From contig CM057449.1 in assembly GCA_016271365.2 (NCBI GenBank), forward strand, positions 1,561,118,501 to 1,561,182,500: 64,000 nucleotides of DNA, read 5' to 3'. The notes below the pieces were generated by a model, which saw only the letters and a program-made list of their open reading frames with translations, did not search any database and had not been told where the DNA came from. The stretch is from Neoceratodus forsteri. Its lineage: Eukaryota; Chordata; Ceratodontiformes; Ceratodontidae. Numbering within the stretch: the stretch's first letter is position 1; each line of letters opens with the position of its first letter. The position numbers and the translations under genes were made by a program. Below, piece after piece: positions 1 to 10,935 of this stretch.

Positions 1-480
1 CAGGGTATCCCTATGGACTAATCCCAAATTTCTGCCTAAGGTGGTCTCAACTCTTGCCCTTAATCAGGACATCGATCTACCAGTGTACGTTCCCAACTAT
101 TCGAATTGAGGAGAGGCCCTGTTGCACAGCCTAGATGTGCATAGGTGTCCAGTATTATCTGACCAGAACCAAACACCACCGAAAGTCGGACCAGCTTTTT
201 GTCTCCTTTACCCACAGGATGATGGGAGCTCCTGTTTCCAAACAGTCGCTGTCCAGGTGGCTCATTCAGTGTATCACATTCTGTTACCAGAAGCGCAACA
301 AACCCTTACTGGGCGTGGTTAAGGGTCATTCCACAAGGGGGGTGGCTACCTCCTTTTGCGTCCCTTAAGAATGTGTCCACCTCGGCCATCTGTGCTGCAG
401 CTACTTGGAGCTCCATGCACACTTTCATTAGGCGTTATAGCCTGGATATTGCATTGAGGCGAAGAGCAGGTTTGGTCTAG
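1..480 (+). pseudogene. DIRS-A tyrosine recombinase, C-terminal part, decayed
   Basis: In DIRS elements this enzyme integrates the circular cDNA in place of a DDE integrase. The segment matches the DIRS-E recombinase at 45320-45820 across its length. The HxxR catalytic box is visible as HSTRG near 328-345, and the nucleophilic tyrosine lies in a RRYSLDIA-like segment near 430-455. Several frameshifts break the frame (for example around 165 and 355), so no protein can be made. The first catalytic arginine would lie upstream of the window. The family call is firm because both motifs and their spacing are retained. Confidence 0.8.
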
Positions 481-582
481 CAGTTCAAGGACTTCTGTTC
501 TAGGCTTTGGTTTCATTAAGGATTTCTACCTTCCCTCCTCCCAATAGTGTGGGATTTCCGTCATTGCTTGGGAATCCGTCCT

Positions 583-690
583 AATGGTGTAACCTGCTGT
601 AAGAGTTGTTTCTCGAAGTAAGATAGTACAGTTACGTAAGAACTTACCGTAACAGTAGATCTTCGAGAACAGCTCTTGCAGCAGCTACTT
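583..690. repeat. Internal complementary region (ICR) of DIRS-A
   Basis: Two arms, GTAACCTGCTGTAAGAG... at about 590-619 and its near reverse complement at about 658-687, flank a 40-bp core. The core, read in reverse complement, is the right end of the element (…TAACTGTACT) joined to its left end (ATCTTACTTCGA…). DIRS1 from Dictyostelium has an ICR of the same kind, thought to template completion of the element ends. The core contains a near-perfect palindrome, GTTACGTAAG-AA-CTTACCGTAAC, at 631-653. Confidence 0.8.
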
Positions 691-993
691 TCCCTCCCAC
701 CATCCCCGCTAGAGGTAGATTCTAGTTCCAATATCCTTCTCCTAGGATCAGGTGTCTCAGCATTTCTCTGACTGCCATTTGATGGCGGATCCTGAGTCTC
801 CTCTTCTGATGTCATCCAGCGGCCGGGAGTCTCCGGCGGGAGAACAGGGGATTCTGGGGGACCGCCCCCTTATGTACTGTGCCTGACGTCGGGGGCGGTC
901 CCTGCTGAATACTGCTAGCTAGAAAATTTCTGTGGGGTCCTGGCGCCTGCTGGCTTCTGTCCTAATGGTGTAACCTGCTGCAAGAGCTGTTCT
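691..993 (+). repeat. DIRS-A right terminal noncoding arm, first segment
   Basis: This noncoding arm matches 46000-46310 of DIRS-E. It includes the GGGGGCGGTCCCTGCTG stretch, then CTAGCTAGAAAATTT, then the terminal CCTAATGGTGTAACCTGCTG repeat at 961-980. The repeat is inverted relative to the left ends at 15655, 33344 and 10935 (opposite strand). It stops at 993 where LINE-A begins. Confidence 0.8.
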
Positions 994-1030
994 CTAACAT
1001 ACTAACTGCCAGCAGATTAGGCCTTACGAT

Positions 1031-2840
1031 CTATCGAGTCTGCTCGAACCTCAGATCCCTAGTTGGGTGCCGAGGCCCTCCCCACCTTGTGTTCCAGAAA
1101 CCCCTATCATCCATCCCCACCCCCCTGGGACAGGCCATCATCTGATACATCCACTTTCTGTGTCTGTCCCACCCTCTCTTGAAGCCCTCCACTGTGGATC
1201 TCTGAACCAGCTCGCCAGGCAGTGCATTCCAAGGGTCCACCACCCTCTCAGTGAAAAACCTCCTCCTCTTTCCCCCTCACCCTTCCACCTTCCAACTTCA
1301 AACCATGCCCTCTGGTGATACCTCCCTGCTTTAGTCTAAAGATCCCCTCCATGTTTACCCTATTTATTCCCTTGAGGTACTTGAAGACCTCAGTCATGTC
1401 CCCCTGTCTCTCCTCTCCTCCAATGAAAACAGGCAGAGCTCCTCAAGTCTGTCCTCATACTGTACATCAAATCCCCTAGTCCTCGTATCATCTTAGTTGC
1501 CCTCCTCTGTACCCTCTCCAGGAGCTGTATGTCCCTCTTCAAGTGTGGTCTCCAGTACTGTACACAGTACTCAAGATGTGGTCTAACCAATCCATTGTAC
1601 AGCGGCAGAATCACTTCCTTGCTCCTAGAGGTGATCCCCCTTACGATGCATTCCAACATCCTGTTTGCCTTGCTAGCCGCTCTCCTGCACTGCTCAGAGT
1701 TATTCATACATGCATCCACCATGACCCCTAGGTCTTTTTCCCTTATTGAGGCCTCCAGCGCCTCCGTCCCAGGGTGTACCTGTGTTTAGGGTTTCCCAGA
1801 TGTAACATCTTGCACTTGGTGATATTGAAATTTAATTTCCATGTGTGAGCCCAGCTTTCCAGGGTGTCCAGGTCCCTTGCAGGGCCAACCTCCCTCTTCT
1901 CCCTCAACTTCTGCTCCCATCTTGGAGTCATCAGCGAAGAGACTCATTTCACACCCTATACCCTCCTGATGTCCGATATGTAGCATTAAACAGGATCGGA
2001 CCCAGGACCAAACCCTCGGTGCCTCACTACCAACCTCTCTAGGGTTTGAGAGCTCCCACAGACCACTACTCTCTGGGTGCGTCCAGCTAGCCAGTTTTCA
2101 ATCCATCTGACCATCAAAGGGCCTACTCCCAACCCCATCAGTTTCTCCACCAGACAATTGTGGGGGACAGAGTCAGACGCCTTGCTGAAGTCCAAGAATA
2201 ATACATCCACTTTCCCCTGTCCAGTTCTGATGTTACCCATTCGTAGAACTCCACAAGATTGGTTTGACATGATCTACCTGGCACAAACCCATGTTGCCGA
2301 CTATCCAGACCTCCCACCTCCTCCAAGTACACCCCAATCGTTCCTTTAGTATACTCTCCATTAATTTTCCCACCACTGAGGTCAAACTGATGGGTCTATA
2401 GTTACCTGGTACTTCCCTCGACCCCCTTTATGGATTGGCACCACATGTGCCTAGCCAATCCTTAGGTACCCTCCCTGTCTCAAGTGACCTGTTGAAGAGC
2501 TCAGCCAGGATGCAGCCAGTATGTCCACCAATTCCCATAGTACTCTCGGATGAATGCCATCCGCCCAGGAGATTTGTCTTTCTTTAGGGCCTTGAGGGCT
2601 AACCACACCCTTTGGCAGAGATAGCATCATCCGTCCCTCCACCTTACTGGCCTTTTATCCTTATCCTGATGTGATACCCTGGGGTACCTCTCCCTCCCTC
2701 TTGCTCCATTTCTGTTGCTCCCCAGATCCACTCCTGCCTTCTATCCCCATGCGTCCTTGCTTTGTAGATATCCATCCACCCTAGTGAACACAGAGCGAAG
2801 TACTCGTTAAATACCTCTGCCTGGTCCCTCGCCTCTTCCA
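1031..2840 (-). pseudogene. LINE-A ORF2, reverse transcriptase and C-terminal region
   Basis: RT copies LINE RNA at a nicked target. The minus-strand pieces run from 2840 down to 1031. They show a HGFVPGRSCQTNL-type segment (near 2200-2300), motif A with LDFSKA (near 2170-2200), the catalytic FADD box (SLFADDSKM, near 1930-1945), the CR1-typical [17 protein letters not shown] and [15 protein letters not shown] run (1480-1590), and the terminal VDPWNALPGE...FKRGWDRH motif (1140-1243). At least four frameshifts separate these blocks. The catalytic Asp pair itself is intact. Confidence 0.85.
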
Positions 2841-3990
2841 CCCACCCTCCTTCTGATCTCAATCTGCTGAGATGGCCCTTGGTTTTCTCTGCTCCCCAAT
2901 GTACTGGAAGAACCCTTTTCCCTCCATGTATCCCCTGTGCCAGCCGCTGCTCTTTCTGGACTTTGCCCCCTCACCATCCGGGTGACTTTTCTAGATGCAA
3001 GATGGTACATTTCCTTATCCTATCCCCTCTTGTTGTTTTATATTTTTGTGGTCGCCTTCTTTTCTCGACCGCTACTTGAACCTCACTGGACCATACCACA
3101 TTTATGTACCTTGCTCCTTACGCTTCACCTTAGCGCAGGTCCTGACTGCCTCATGAAGACCCCATTTTATGACCTCCCATCTCCTTTCCACATTTGTCAT
3201 TGATGTAATCCCCTTCAAGTGATCCTTGAGAATATTTCCCATGCCCACAAAGTCTGCCCCCCTGAAGTCCACTGCCAGTGTCCTAGATCCCTCCCCCCAT
3301 GCTTATTTGAAACCAGACAGTATTGTGGTCGCTCCCAGTCAGGGATCCTCTACAACCAGGTCCCTTACCAGATCCCCATCTGCCAGAACCACGTCCAGGA
3401 CATGCCCTCCTTGTGGGCTCCATCACATGTTGTGTTAAGAACACATCCTGGAAGCCGTCCAGCAGCCTCTGCTCCTTGACCACCTTAGAGGACATGGTTC
3501 CCCAGTTTGTACCTGGCATATTAAGGTCCCCCATCAACACCACTCCTTCCCCTTTTGGTCCACACTGGGCAATGATGTTGTCCAGCAAACCATCCTCCAG
3601 AACATCACCCATCCCGGGGGGCTTGACCTTATTTCCTGCTGGGGATCGTAAAGTGACCCATAGGGCCTCCACGTTTCCCTCTGCCTCTTCTACCCTAGCA
3701 ATTTCTATGTCATCCCTAATGAACATAGCCACTCCACCCCCTCTGCCCTCCTTCCTATCCTTTCTAAGCATAGTGTACCCCCGCACGTTTAGGTCCCAGT
3801 CATGGTTTTTGTTGGCCCACATCTCCGTGACCGCTGCCACATCCACACCCCCCCTCGAACAGCATGGCCTGGAAGTCTGCCAACTTGTTTCCCAAGCTCC
3901 TGGCATTTACTAACACCAACCCCCACCCCTGATCCCTTTGTCGAACCCCACCCAGGTTCCTTATACTTCCATCCTCCCTCTGCTCCTCCT
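2841..3990 (-). pseudogene. LINE-A ORF2, APE-type endonuclease domain
   Basis: This is the N-terminal ORF2 domain, which nicks target DNA. The longest open piece is 3283-3906 (207 aa). It carries AAVTEMWANKNHDWD near its start, then GRGGGVAMFIRDD, LMGDLNMPGTNW and, near the C-terminus, GSDHNTVWFQI. These correspond to the E, D-x-N and SDH catalytic blocks of AP endonuclease-like LINE nucleases. The linker to RT (2841-3280) is broken by frameshifts. The same blocks occur in LINE-E, which supports the call. Confidence 0.85.
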
Positions 3991-4095
3991 GAAACCTCCA
4001 CCCCTAGTCTGTTTCCCCCCCCCTTGGGTTTGAAGGCTACTCCCCTCATCTGGAGGAGAGGGCTTCTGGTCAGCCCCTCCCTTATCCCTTCCCCC

Positions 4096-5978
4096 TCACA
4101 GATTTAAGCCTACCTTTCTTGAATCAGTCAGCCATCCCTGTTTAAGGACTTCTTTCCCTAATGGGGCAAGATGAAGCCTGTCCTTGGCATACAGTCCCTT
4201 ATCCTCCCAAACTCCTTTCCCGTTCCCTAACACCCCCAACCCACTCTCTTCATCCCACTTCCTGAGCCAGTCATTAACCTCTGTGATCTTCATTTTTTTC
4301 TCCACTGAGGCCTTTGGTACTGGCAATATCTCCGAAAAGGAAATGTTGCATCCATTATCCCGACAGACTCTAGCAAGTTCTTGGAACCTTGTTTGGATTT
4401 CCAAAACGCTATTCCCTCTAGATTGTTAGTTCCCAAATGCCAGGAAATCGGGTTTCCCTCCACAATCCCTAACCAGTTCGTACACCATGAACTTTACTCT
4501 GTGCACTGTCAGCCCAGAGATACTCACTACCTTCACCTGGCTATGGCATCCACCCCCCTGTCCCTCCCACTGGATACCCCTAATCATCGAGTCTCCCAAT
4601 AGCAGAACCTTAACACCGCCATCATCCATATGGTTACCTCCACTATGCACTCTCAGCCCCCCATCCCCCTTATTCGTGATCTCAATTCCATGGGAGTCTT
4701 CCTGCCTTATTAGAGACCCCCTTGTCACCCTCCCCTTTCTGCTTCCCTCGTTATTTTGCCCACTTAACTCAGACCCACTCTGAATAGGTGTCCCCTTTAA
4801 CCCTCTCTTATCCGAACCATTTATCCTGGCCCTGATGGTTTTCCCTTCCCCCCACACCACCATCCTCACCCCTTGTAATAGTACCGCTACCTCCAGAGGC
4901 TTTCTGTGTGTCCCCTTTACCTAGGGCCCCATCCTTGGTACAGACCCCCCTGCTGAAGGGGGGCCCCCTCCCCCACCTCCTAGTCTCCCAGTTTCTCTCC
5001 AGTCATGCTCTCCTCCCTCATGTCTGCAATATGTTGCATCTCCTCCATCTGCTTAACATTTATGTTTCCCCTTCTCCCTCTGGTACTATTTCTATCCTTT
5101 CCATTGCCGGTCTGTGATGCCCTCTGGGTATCCGACTCCCTCCCCCCGGCCTCTGTATCAGTTTCCTCATTTCCACCAACCCCTTCCTCCCCCTCTTGGT
5201 TGCTTAATAGCTCAAATTTATTCTGACTCTATGCCAGCCTCCATCAAGTAACCCAAGTTTCCTCTGACTGCACCTCTAAACTGCCCCTCTTTCTCCCCCT
5301 TGCTCTGTTCTCCTTAGGAGCTCCCTTCCCACAGTCTGCTATTTTAGGTTTCCCCACAACAGCCCCTCCCTTCTCAATGTCTGCTCTACTAGGCTTCCCC
5401 ACAACAGCCCCTCCTGACTCTTCCCCCTCCACTCTCTTTGTATTCGGAATGTTCACCCGGTACGCTTTCTCCTTAGTATCAATATCCCTATCTAAGGGTC
5501 CTCTGTCCCTAATTTCTCCCTCCTGCTTGCTGTAACATAACGTCCTGTAATTTCAGAGCGTTGCCCCAGCCTCCCCTCAGCCCCACCCTTCTGCTGCCCA
5601 TATCCACACCCCTTATCCTTGGACACCCCCCAACTCCCCCAGCTTACTTCTTAACCAATATACTTCACTTCTGATACAAGATAGCTGTCTACAGAGTGGG
5701 CAGTCTCCCTTTCTCCAGGCCCAATTGAGAATTATTGCCATCCCACAGCCTGTGCAGCCTGCAACCCTTCCAAAAATGCCTGCCATGGTGGAATATGGCC
5801 ACCCTGTTTGTCCCCCTCTGTTTATAATGGCACACACCCCTTTTCTCAGTCCCTTCCCCCTGGAATACAGTTTCTCTCTATACTGACTGCAGTTATTGAC
5901 AAACCCAATTTCAACCCCACCAATAAAGTTCCCAAGTCTCACAAACACATACAGTCCAGTGTGTGTGTTCAGTCCCAC
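4096..5978 (-). pseudogene. LINE-A ORF1 with Cys-rich segment and SGNH-esterase-like domain
   Basis: This is the CR1-type first ORF, broken into several minus-strand frames. The 5' part (5613-5978) holds a CxxC...CPLC cluster followed by a leucine-rich, coiled-coil-like stretch (SEVYWLRSKLGEL). A basic, polar linker follows (5244-5456). The downstream part has VLLLGDSMIRG (near 4590), matching the GDS nucleophile block of SGNH hydrolases, and DRLHLAPLG (4160-4190), matching the C-terminal DxxH block. Esterase-like ORF1 proteins are known in CR1; their role may be in lipid or membrane contact or in RNP formation. The zinc-binding reading of the Cys cluster is inference. Confidence 0.7.
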
Positions 5979-6149
5979 TAACAGTGTGTGTATGCAGACA
6001 TCAGGTACCGTATGATGTCACAGGCCCACCAGTTCCTGTTGCTTCAAATTTCAGTCACAAACAGAAATACACAGCCCTTCAGTCCCAACCCCAGTAGCTT
6101 TTCAGTATTTAAGAAAGCCTACAAAACAGGGTGGCTGGGAGGGTTCTTA

Positions 6150-6639
6150 CTAACACCAGGCAAACATCACATTTAAATTTCACTCTAATTATGACTGCCA
6201 AACAAGTGTTCCCAAGCCCCAAAAGTTACAATATCGCAGCCCAAGTAACAGTTCTAACTCAAAGTAGTAATTTTTAACACACAGAACTAATTTCACGTAC
6301 AAAACTATTCAAATATTTTAGTTAAAACAGAATACAAACCCAAACCTCTGTCCTTACCAGCCTCCTGCTTATGTTCCCAAATGAACAATGAAAGACAAGA
6401 TGATTCTAGTTAATTTCCCTCCCTAACACCAGGCAAACATCACATTTAAATTTCACTCTAATTATCACTGCCAAACAAGTGTTCCCAAGCCCCAAAAGTT
6501 ACAATATCACAGCCCAAGTAACAGTTCTAAGTCAAAGTAGTAATTTCTAACACACAGAACTAATTTCACATATAAAACTATTCAAATATTTCAGTTAAAA
6601 CAGAATATAAACCCAAACCTCTGTCCTTACCAGCCTCCT
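6150..6639 (-). repeat. 273-bp direct tandem repeat, about 1.8 copies, at the 5' end of LINE-A
   Basis: The sequence CTAACACCAGGCAAACATC starts at 6150 and again at 6423, and about 215 bp after each start are nearly identical. The first copy runs on to 6422 (unit 273 bp) and the second is cut by the DIRS-A junction at 6639. Relative to LINE-A this is upstream of ORF1, where LINEs keep their promoter. Repeated 5' monomers driving transcription are known in mouse L1; promoter function here is inferred. Confidence 0.75.
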
Positions 6640-6680
6640 CGAAGATCTGTTGTTACGGTAAGTTCTTGCGTAACTGTACT
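6640..6680 (+). repeat. DIRS-A right end, distal 41 bp beyond LINE-A
   Basis: CGAAGATCTG followed by TTGTTACGGTAAGTTCTTG and the terminal ACTGTACT matches 46309-46349 of DIRS-E almost base for base. It therefore completes the DIRS-A terminus cut at 993. The palindrome GTTACGGTAAG / CTTGCGTAAC occupies 6652-6674. Confidence 0.85.
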
Positions 6681-8394
6681 TTCCCTGGAAAGCCGCTGAA
6701 GTAGTGGGTACCAAATCTGCCGAGGCCACAGCGGGGCGACCAGAATCATTCGCGCCTCCTCGGCTTGTAACTTCAATAGAATCCTCTGGACAAGTGGAAA
6801 GGGAGGAAAGGCGTAAAGAAACCTCCCTGCCCAACACAGGGACAGTGCGTCTGGCCAGAAAACTCAAGGCGCGGGCACTCGTGAGCAGAAAAGTGGCATT
6901 TTGGTGTTGCGTTGTGACGCAAACAGGTCCAGTTCTGGACGACCCCATCTGTCGAACAGCTGTTCCGCTACTTACTATAGGAGCTCCCACTCATGCGCCC
7001 TGGACCGAGATCTGCTGATACTGTCGGCCAAGTCGTTGAGGACACCCGGAACATGCACCGCGGAGAGAGTGATGTGCCTTTCTAGTGCCCAATACCAGAC
7101 TGTCATTGCCTCCCTGAATAGGGGGTAAGAAATAGCTCCCCCTTGCTTGTTGATGTAGAAGATGATGATGTCCATCTGAACCAGAAGAGAGCCTGGCATG
7201 AGGTCCTCCTGAAAAGCCTGTAGCGCACTGAGGACCACTTGCATCTCCAGGACATTGATGTGGAGTTCGCGCTCCTCGGGGGTCCAAACGCCTTATGTTT
7301 GGCAAGTCCCTAGGTGCGCTCCCCACCCCAGATCTGAGGCATCCGTTGTAAGGGTCTGATTTGGGAGCTCCAGACGGAAGGGGACCCCTCTTTTCAAATT
7401 GAGTGGATCCGTCCACCAAAGAAGCGTTCTCTCTACTGGCTCCGTGACTCTGACCATGAGGTCGTGGTCGTCTGAGCACTGATCCCACTGCACCCTTGAG
7501 TATCCATTGTGGGATTCTCATGTGGAGGCGGGCCAGAGGAGTAACTGGAATGGCAGCCGCCATGTGCCCCAGAAGTCTGAGGAAGGTCCTTGCTGAGACC
7601 TGAGGAGTTACTAGAGTCGATGTGGCTATCTCTTGCAAGCGATCTCCCCTCTCCAGGGGTAGAAAAGCCATGCCCTGGACCGAATCCAGGACCGCACCAA
7701 TAAAGACGATCCCCAAGTCTCGGAAGAGTGTATAGGCATCTCCGAGAGCTTGAAGCAGGTGTGACTTTGACGGGGCCGCTAGCAGCCAATCATCCAGGTA
7801 AGGGAAGACATAATGTCCTTGGCGCCTTAGAGCCGCAGCCACTGCTGCCAAACAGTTTGTGAAGACTCGAGGAGCGGAAGAGAGGCCGAACGGAAGAACT
7901 TGAAATTGATAATGCTCCCCCTGGAAGTTGACCCTCAGGAACTTCCTGTGAGGGTGAAAGACCCCAATATGCCTATACGCATCTTGCATGTCCAGGGAGG
8001 AGAGCCAGTTCCCTTGGTGCAGCAGAGGAAGAAGACCCGGAAGGGTCACCATTCGGAACCTTTTGTACTCTATATAAAGATTTAGCGAGCTTAGGTCCAG
8101 AATGGGACGAAGGTCCTGTGTCTTTTTTGGGACCAGGAAGAAGTGGGAGTAATACCCTTTTCCTCGTTGACTCAGAGGGACTGGTTCTATTGCCCTTTTT
8201 TGTAAGAGGACCTGTATCGCTCCTTCTATGAGAGGAATATGAGAAGGAGGATATCTGGAGAACATTGGTGGAGTGACTGGAGGAATCTCCGTAAACTCTA
8301 AGGTGTGTCCTCTCCTTATGATATCTAGGACCCATTTGTCCGAAGTGATTGAGCTCCATCCCTGAAGATACAGGGAGAAGCGACCCCCTACCAC
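6681..8394 (-). pseudogene. DIRS-B reverse transcriptase and RNase H
   Basis: The open piece 6991-8394 (467 aa) holds a complete RT palm. It has GYYSHFFLVPKK, LRPILDLSSLN, SLDMQDAYRHI (motif A), PFGLSSAPRVFT (motif B) and the catalytic YLDDWLL box (motif C). Near residue 240 there is a small deletion where other copies read SxEKSxLxPSQ. RNase H follows in shifted frames, with TDASDLGWGAHL at 7320-7360, a degraded TDNTT block reading QMDIII, and INKQGG. The tail at 6681-6990 has LDLFAS, FYAFPPFPL-like and LWPRQIWYPLL segments. This is one of the best-preserved RT palms in the window. Confidence 0.88.
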
Positions 8395-8424
8395 CTCCGC
8401 TGGAGGAGGGGGGTCGGAAGGGAG

Positions 8425-10631
8425 TTATTGGGTGGAGCCAGGGATGGGCAGAGAGGCCTGGGAGGACTTGGGCTCATGGGGAGGAGTGCCTCCAGGCTGC
8501 TGGTTGCTGGCTCGCCTCCGAAAGCCTCCTCTCTGGCCCTGTTGGTTACCATGGGCTTGACCACCTGAGGGATTCCGAAATGGTCGCTTTTGCTGTCTCC
8601 ACTGGTCTTCACGGTACATTTGGCGGACAGACCAGATGGATTTGCCTGACTCCTGGAGGCGAGAGATCCAAGACTCCATCTTCGGCCCAAACAACACGGA
8701 ACCCTGGAACGGTAAGTTCCGTATTCCAGACTGCAGATCCTGATGAATGCTCGAGACCCTCAACCAGGAATGGTGCTTGAGGCAGACATCTGCCACTGCC
8801 GCTTCTGGCTGCCGTATCCACAGTGTTGTACGAGGCATGCAGAACATGTGTGCCTATGTCCGAGCCCAATTTGAGAAGGTCCAGAATCTCCGTTTTCTTC
8901 TCTGAGTCTGGCAAGGCATTAACCAGCTCTTGCCCCACTCCCATAACACATTCTGGTAGTGGACCATGTGCGTAAGGAAATTCAGGGACCTAATTGAACA
9001 GGTGGAGGCAGAATAGACTTTCTGCCCACCTGGTCCAAGTTGCGGGATTCCGGGTTGGGAGGCTGTGAGCTGAGATGTTTAGGCTGCTTAGATTTGTTGT
9101 GAGCAGCTGTAATAACTGAAGAGTCCGCCTGAGGATGTTCAGCCAAGAATGGTTCATCCTTCAGGGCTGTATACAGCCTGTCCGATTTTTTTTTTTTTTT
9201 TTCTTTTCGGAACTGCCAGGACTGAAGCTGGACACTTCCAGGTTACTCTGGTGAGGTCTTGGAAAGTGTCCACTAAAGGAGCGACAACCAAGGCTTGGGC
9301 TCCTTTTGCCTCAGGTACTTAGCCAAACGTCGGCATTCCGGATCCAGGTCCTCCGTGTCCTACTCATTGGAGGCGAGCAGGGCTGGTCTTTCTCTCCTGT
9401 GGAACCCCCAATTCCCGAAAAGGAAGAGGTAGAAGAGGAAGAGGAGAAATGGCTACTGGGTGACAAGTAGCCAGACCTGTCCTTATGGCCAGCCTTACTC
9501 GAGTGTCAGTGGTTCACCAACAGACATGGGTCCGAAGACCGATGACAGTCACGGGACTGACAGCGGAGCGGAGACTGATGTCGGTCAGGGGATTGATGTC
9601 AAGAGCGGTCCCGTCTAGCAGAACGGTAATGGCTCCTGGTATAAGACCGGGCCCAGCGTTGGCTATCCGATCTGGTAGAGCGCCGGTGTTGGTCTACGGA
9701 CTGTGATCGGGAACAAGCCTTTGAAGGAGGAGGTGTAGGCGGTGATCTCTCGGGGTTCTTCCTGGGGGAAGAAGCACCTCCTGGCTGTGGTTCACCCGAA
9801 GGGTCCGGGACTGGTGACGGGGCCAGCTTCGGGGGGGGGAGGTCTGCTTCTGAACCTGCCCCCACCAGAAGGAAAACAGATCCTGGAGCTCATCCTTTGA
9901 AAAAACAGAGGCTGCTTTCCCAGGAAACGGAATATCCGGATGTCGACCTTCGTGGGAGAGCCCTTCTGAGCCCCGGGGGGAGGAGGACTAAGGGGATGAT
10001 GACGCGGCCCCTTCGCCGGCTGCGTTCGGATCCGTCGCCTCACCACCCGGCATCGGTAGGGGACCGACAGCGGGACCCGACCGGGGCGTGAGGTTCTGGA
10101 CTCAGAGATCGCTTGACTGGCGGTGCCAGGGCCTTGAAGGCAGGGTCAAGCTAACGCCTCCGAGGGTTTAACAGTGACCCTGAGCAGAGTCATCTTGGGC
10201 TTCGCTGACCTGTCCCCCGAAGGTCCAGCCTTAGCCTGGTCTTTTGACTTGGAATGCTCACCTGAGCCCTTGGATCCACGGGCTGTCTTGGGAGAAGGCC
10301 GGGAGCGAGACCGGGACCTGGACTGGTGCCAGGACCAACTACAGTCTTTTTCGCGTTACCACTTAGACTTGTCCTTCTTCTTCTTCTTCTGCTTCTCCCC
10401 TGAGGTGTGCAGATCCATCTTCTTTTCCAGCAGATGCACTTTCAGGGCCTTCAAGTGGTGGATCCTGGTGCGGCTGGTGAATTTCTGACAAGCCGAACAG
10501 GCTGCAGTGTCGTGGTCAGGCTCCAGGCAGAAAACGCACTGCCGGTGACCGTCTTTAGACGGGATTTGGCGGCCACAACCACACTTATTAACGTGGGGCC
10601 CCGTCGAGGAGACCGATGACAGCGACGACAT
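8425..10631 (-). pseudogene. DIRS-B gag-like ORF1
   Basis: This is the putative nucleocapsid-type protein of DIRS. It starts at the ATG at 10631 with an open 91-aa piece (10356-10631). That piece carries a Cys/His cluster CGCGRQ...CVFCLEPDHD...CSACQKF and then a basic SRTRIHHLKALKVHLLEKK tail. The middle (9000-10300) is low-complexity, Ser/Arg/Pro-rich and frameshifted. The C-terminal part (8425-8944) keeps GQELVNALPD and NLPFQGSVLFGPK, which align with GSVLFGEES-like text in DIRS-E. A T-run at 9187-9202 adds further breaks. Zinc binding is inferred from the spacing. Confidence 0.75.
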
Positions 10632-10639
10632 GCATCGGT

Positions 10640-10935
10640 AGGTGCCGAAACCATTGAAACTTTAAGTGGAGAAATCGTAAAACAAATGAAAAACTATGTT
10701 CTTTAGCTGGGCTGGTAAGTTAAGAGAGCAGAAACTCTTCACGTGTGCGGGACGCAGTGGGAAAAGAACTGGGTCTGCCCCCTTTTGTACCAGAGCTGAC
10801 GCCGGGTTGGAGCGGACGTCGGGGGTGGTCCCTGCTGGGTACTACTGGCTGAGAAGTTTTCTGAAGGGTCCCAGTGCCTGCGGCAATGTCCTGATTGTAA
10901 TAGCCTGCTGCAAGAGCTCCCACTAGAAGTAAGAT
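10640..10935 (-). repeat. DIRS-B left terminal arm
   Basis: Reverse-complemented, this begins ATCTTACTTCTAG, continues through a CTCTTGCAGCAGGCTATTAC segment (other copies: CTTGCAGCAGGTTACACC) and a GGGACCACCCCCGACGTC block, and reaches the gag ATG. It matches the left arms at 15655-15860 and 33344-33613, and in inverted form the right arms of DIRS-A and DIRS-E. Confidence 0.78.

Larger units (their letters stand above)
995..6639 (-). mobile_element. LINE-A: nearly full-length CR1-like LINE
   Basis: This is a non-LTR retrotransposon on the minus strand. Its 3' end is at 995 and its 5' end at about 6639. Reading in its own direction, it has a tandem 5' region, ORF1 with a Cys-rich segment and an SGNH-esterase-like domain, ORF2 with an APE-type endonuclease and RT, a CR1-type C-terminal domain, and a short 3' UTR. 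The 3' UTR is shared with LINE-B (13427) and with an isolated 87-bp fragment at 49930-50016. Many stops and frameshifts make it inactive. It sits inside the right terminus of DIRS-A, so it is younger than DIRS-A. I see no clear target-site duplication, which is common for CR1. Confidence 0.88.
1..6680 (+). mobile_element. DIRS-A: DIRS-like element, family 1, right part only, split by LINE-A
   Basis: This is the right portion of a DIRS-type retrotransposon. It holds the tyrosine recombinase C-terminus (1-480), a noncoding right arm with an internal complementary region (about 583-690), and a terminal repeat at 960-993 that breaks off after GAGCTGTTCT. The missing end of the terminus, starting CGAAGATCTG, reappears at 6640-6680, after LINE-A. 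The element ends in ACTGTACT at 6680, the same end as in DIRS-E at 46349. The next base already belongs to the RNase H region of DIRS-B on the other strand, so DIRS-A was inserted into DIRS-B. The 5' part lies outside the window. The assignment rests on similarity to the DIRS-E copy at 45300-46349. Confidence 0.85.
6681..10935 (-). mobile_element. DIRS-B: DIRS-like element, family 1, left portion
   Basis: This element runs on the minus strand. Its left end is at 10935, where the reverse complement reads ATCTTACTTCTAG as in the left ends of DIRS-C and DIRS-E. It contains a left arm, a gag-like region, RT and RNase H, and is cut at 6681 by DIRS-A inside the RNase H tail, just after a LLQRLSRE-like segment. 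The recombinase and right terminus should lie left of the window. The base beyond its left end continues the endonuclease region of LINE-B, so DIRS-B appears to be inserted into LINE-B. Confidence 0.85.

Noticed and set aside
3323..3913. 196-aa plus-strand open frame rich in Pro and Ser
   Set aside because: It is the antisense shadow of the LINE-A endonuclease; the real coding strand is minus, with all catalytic blocks in order.
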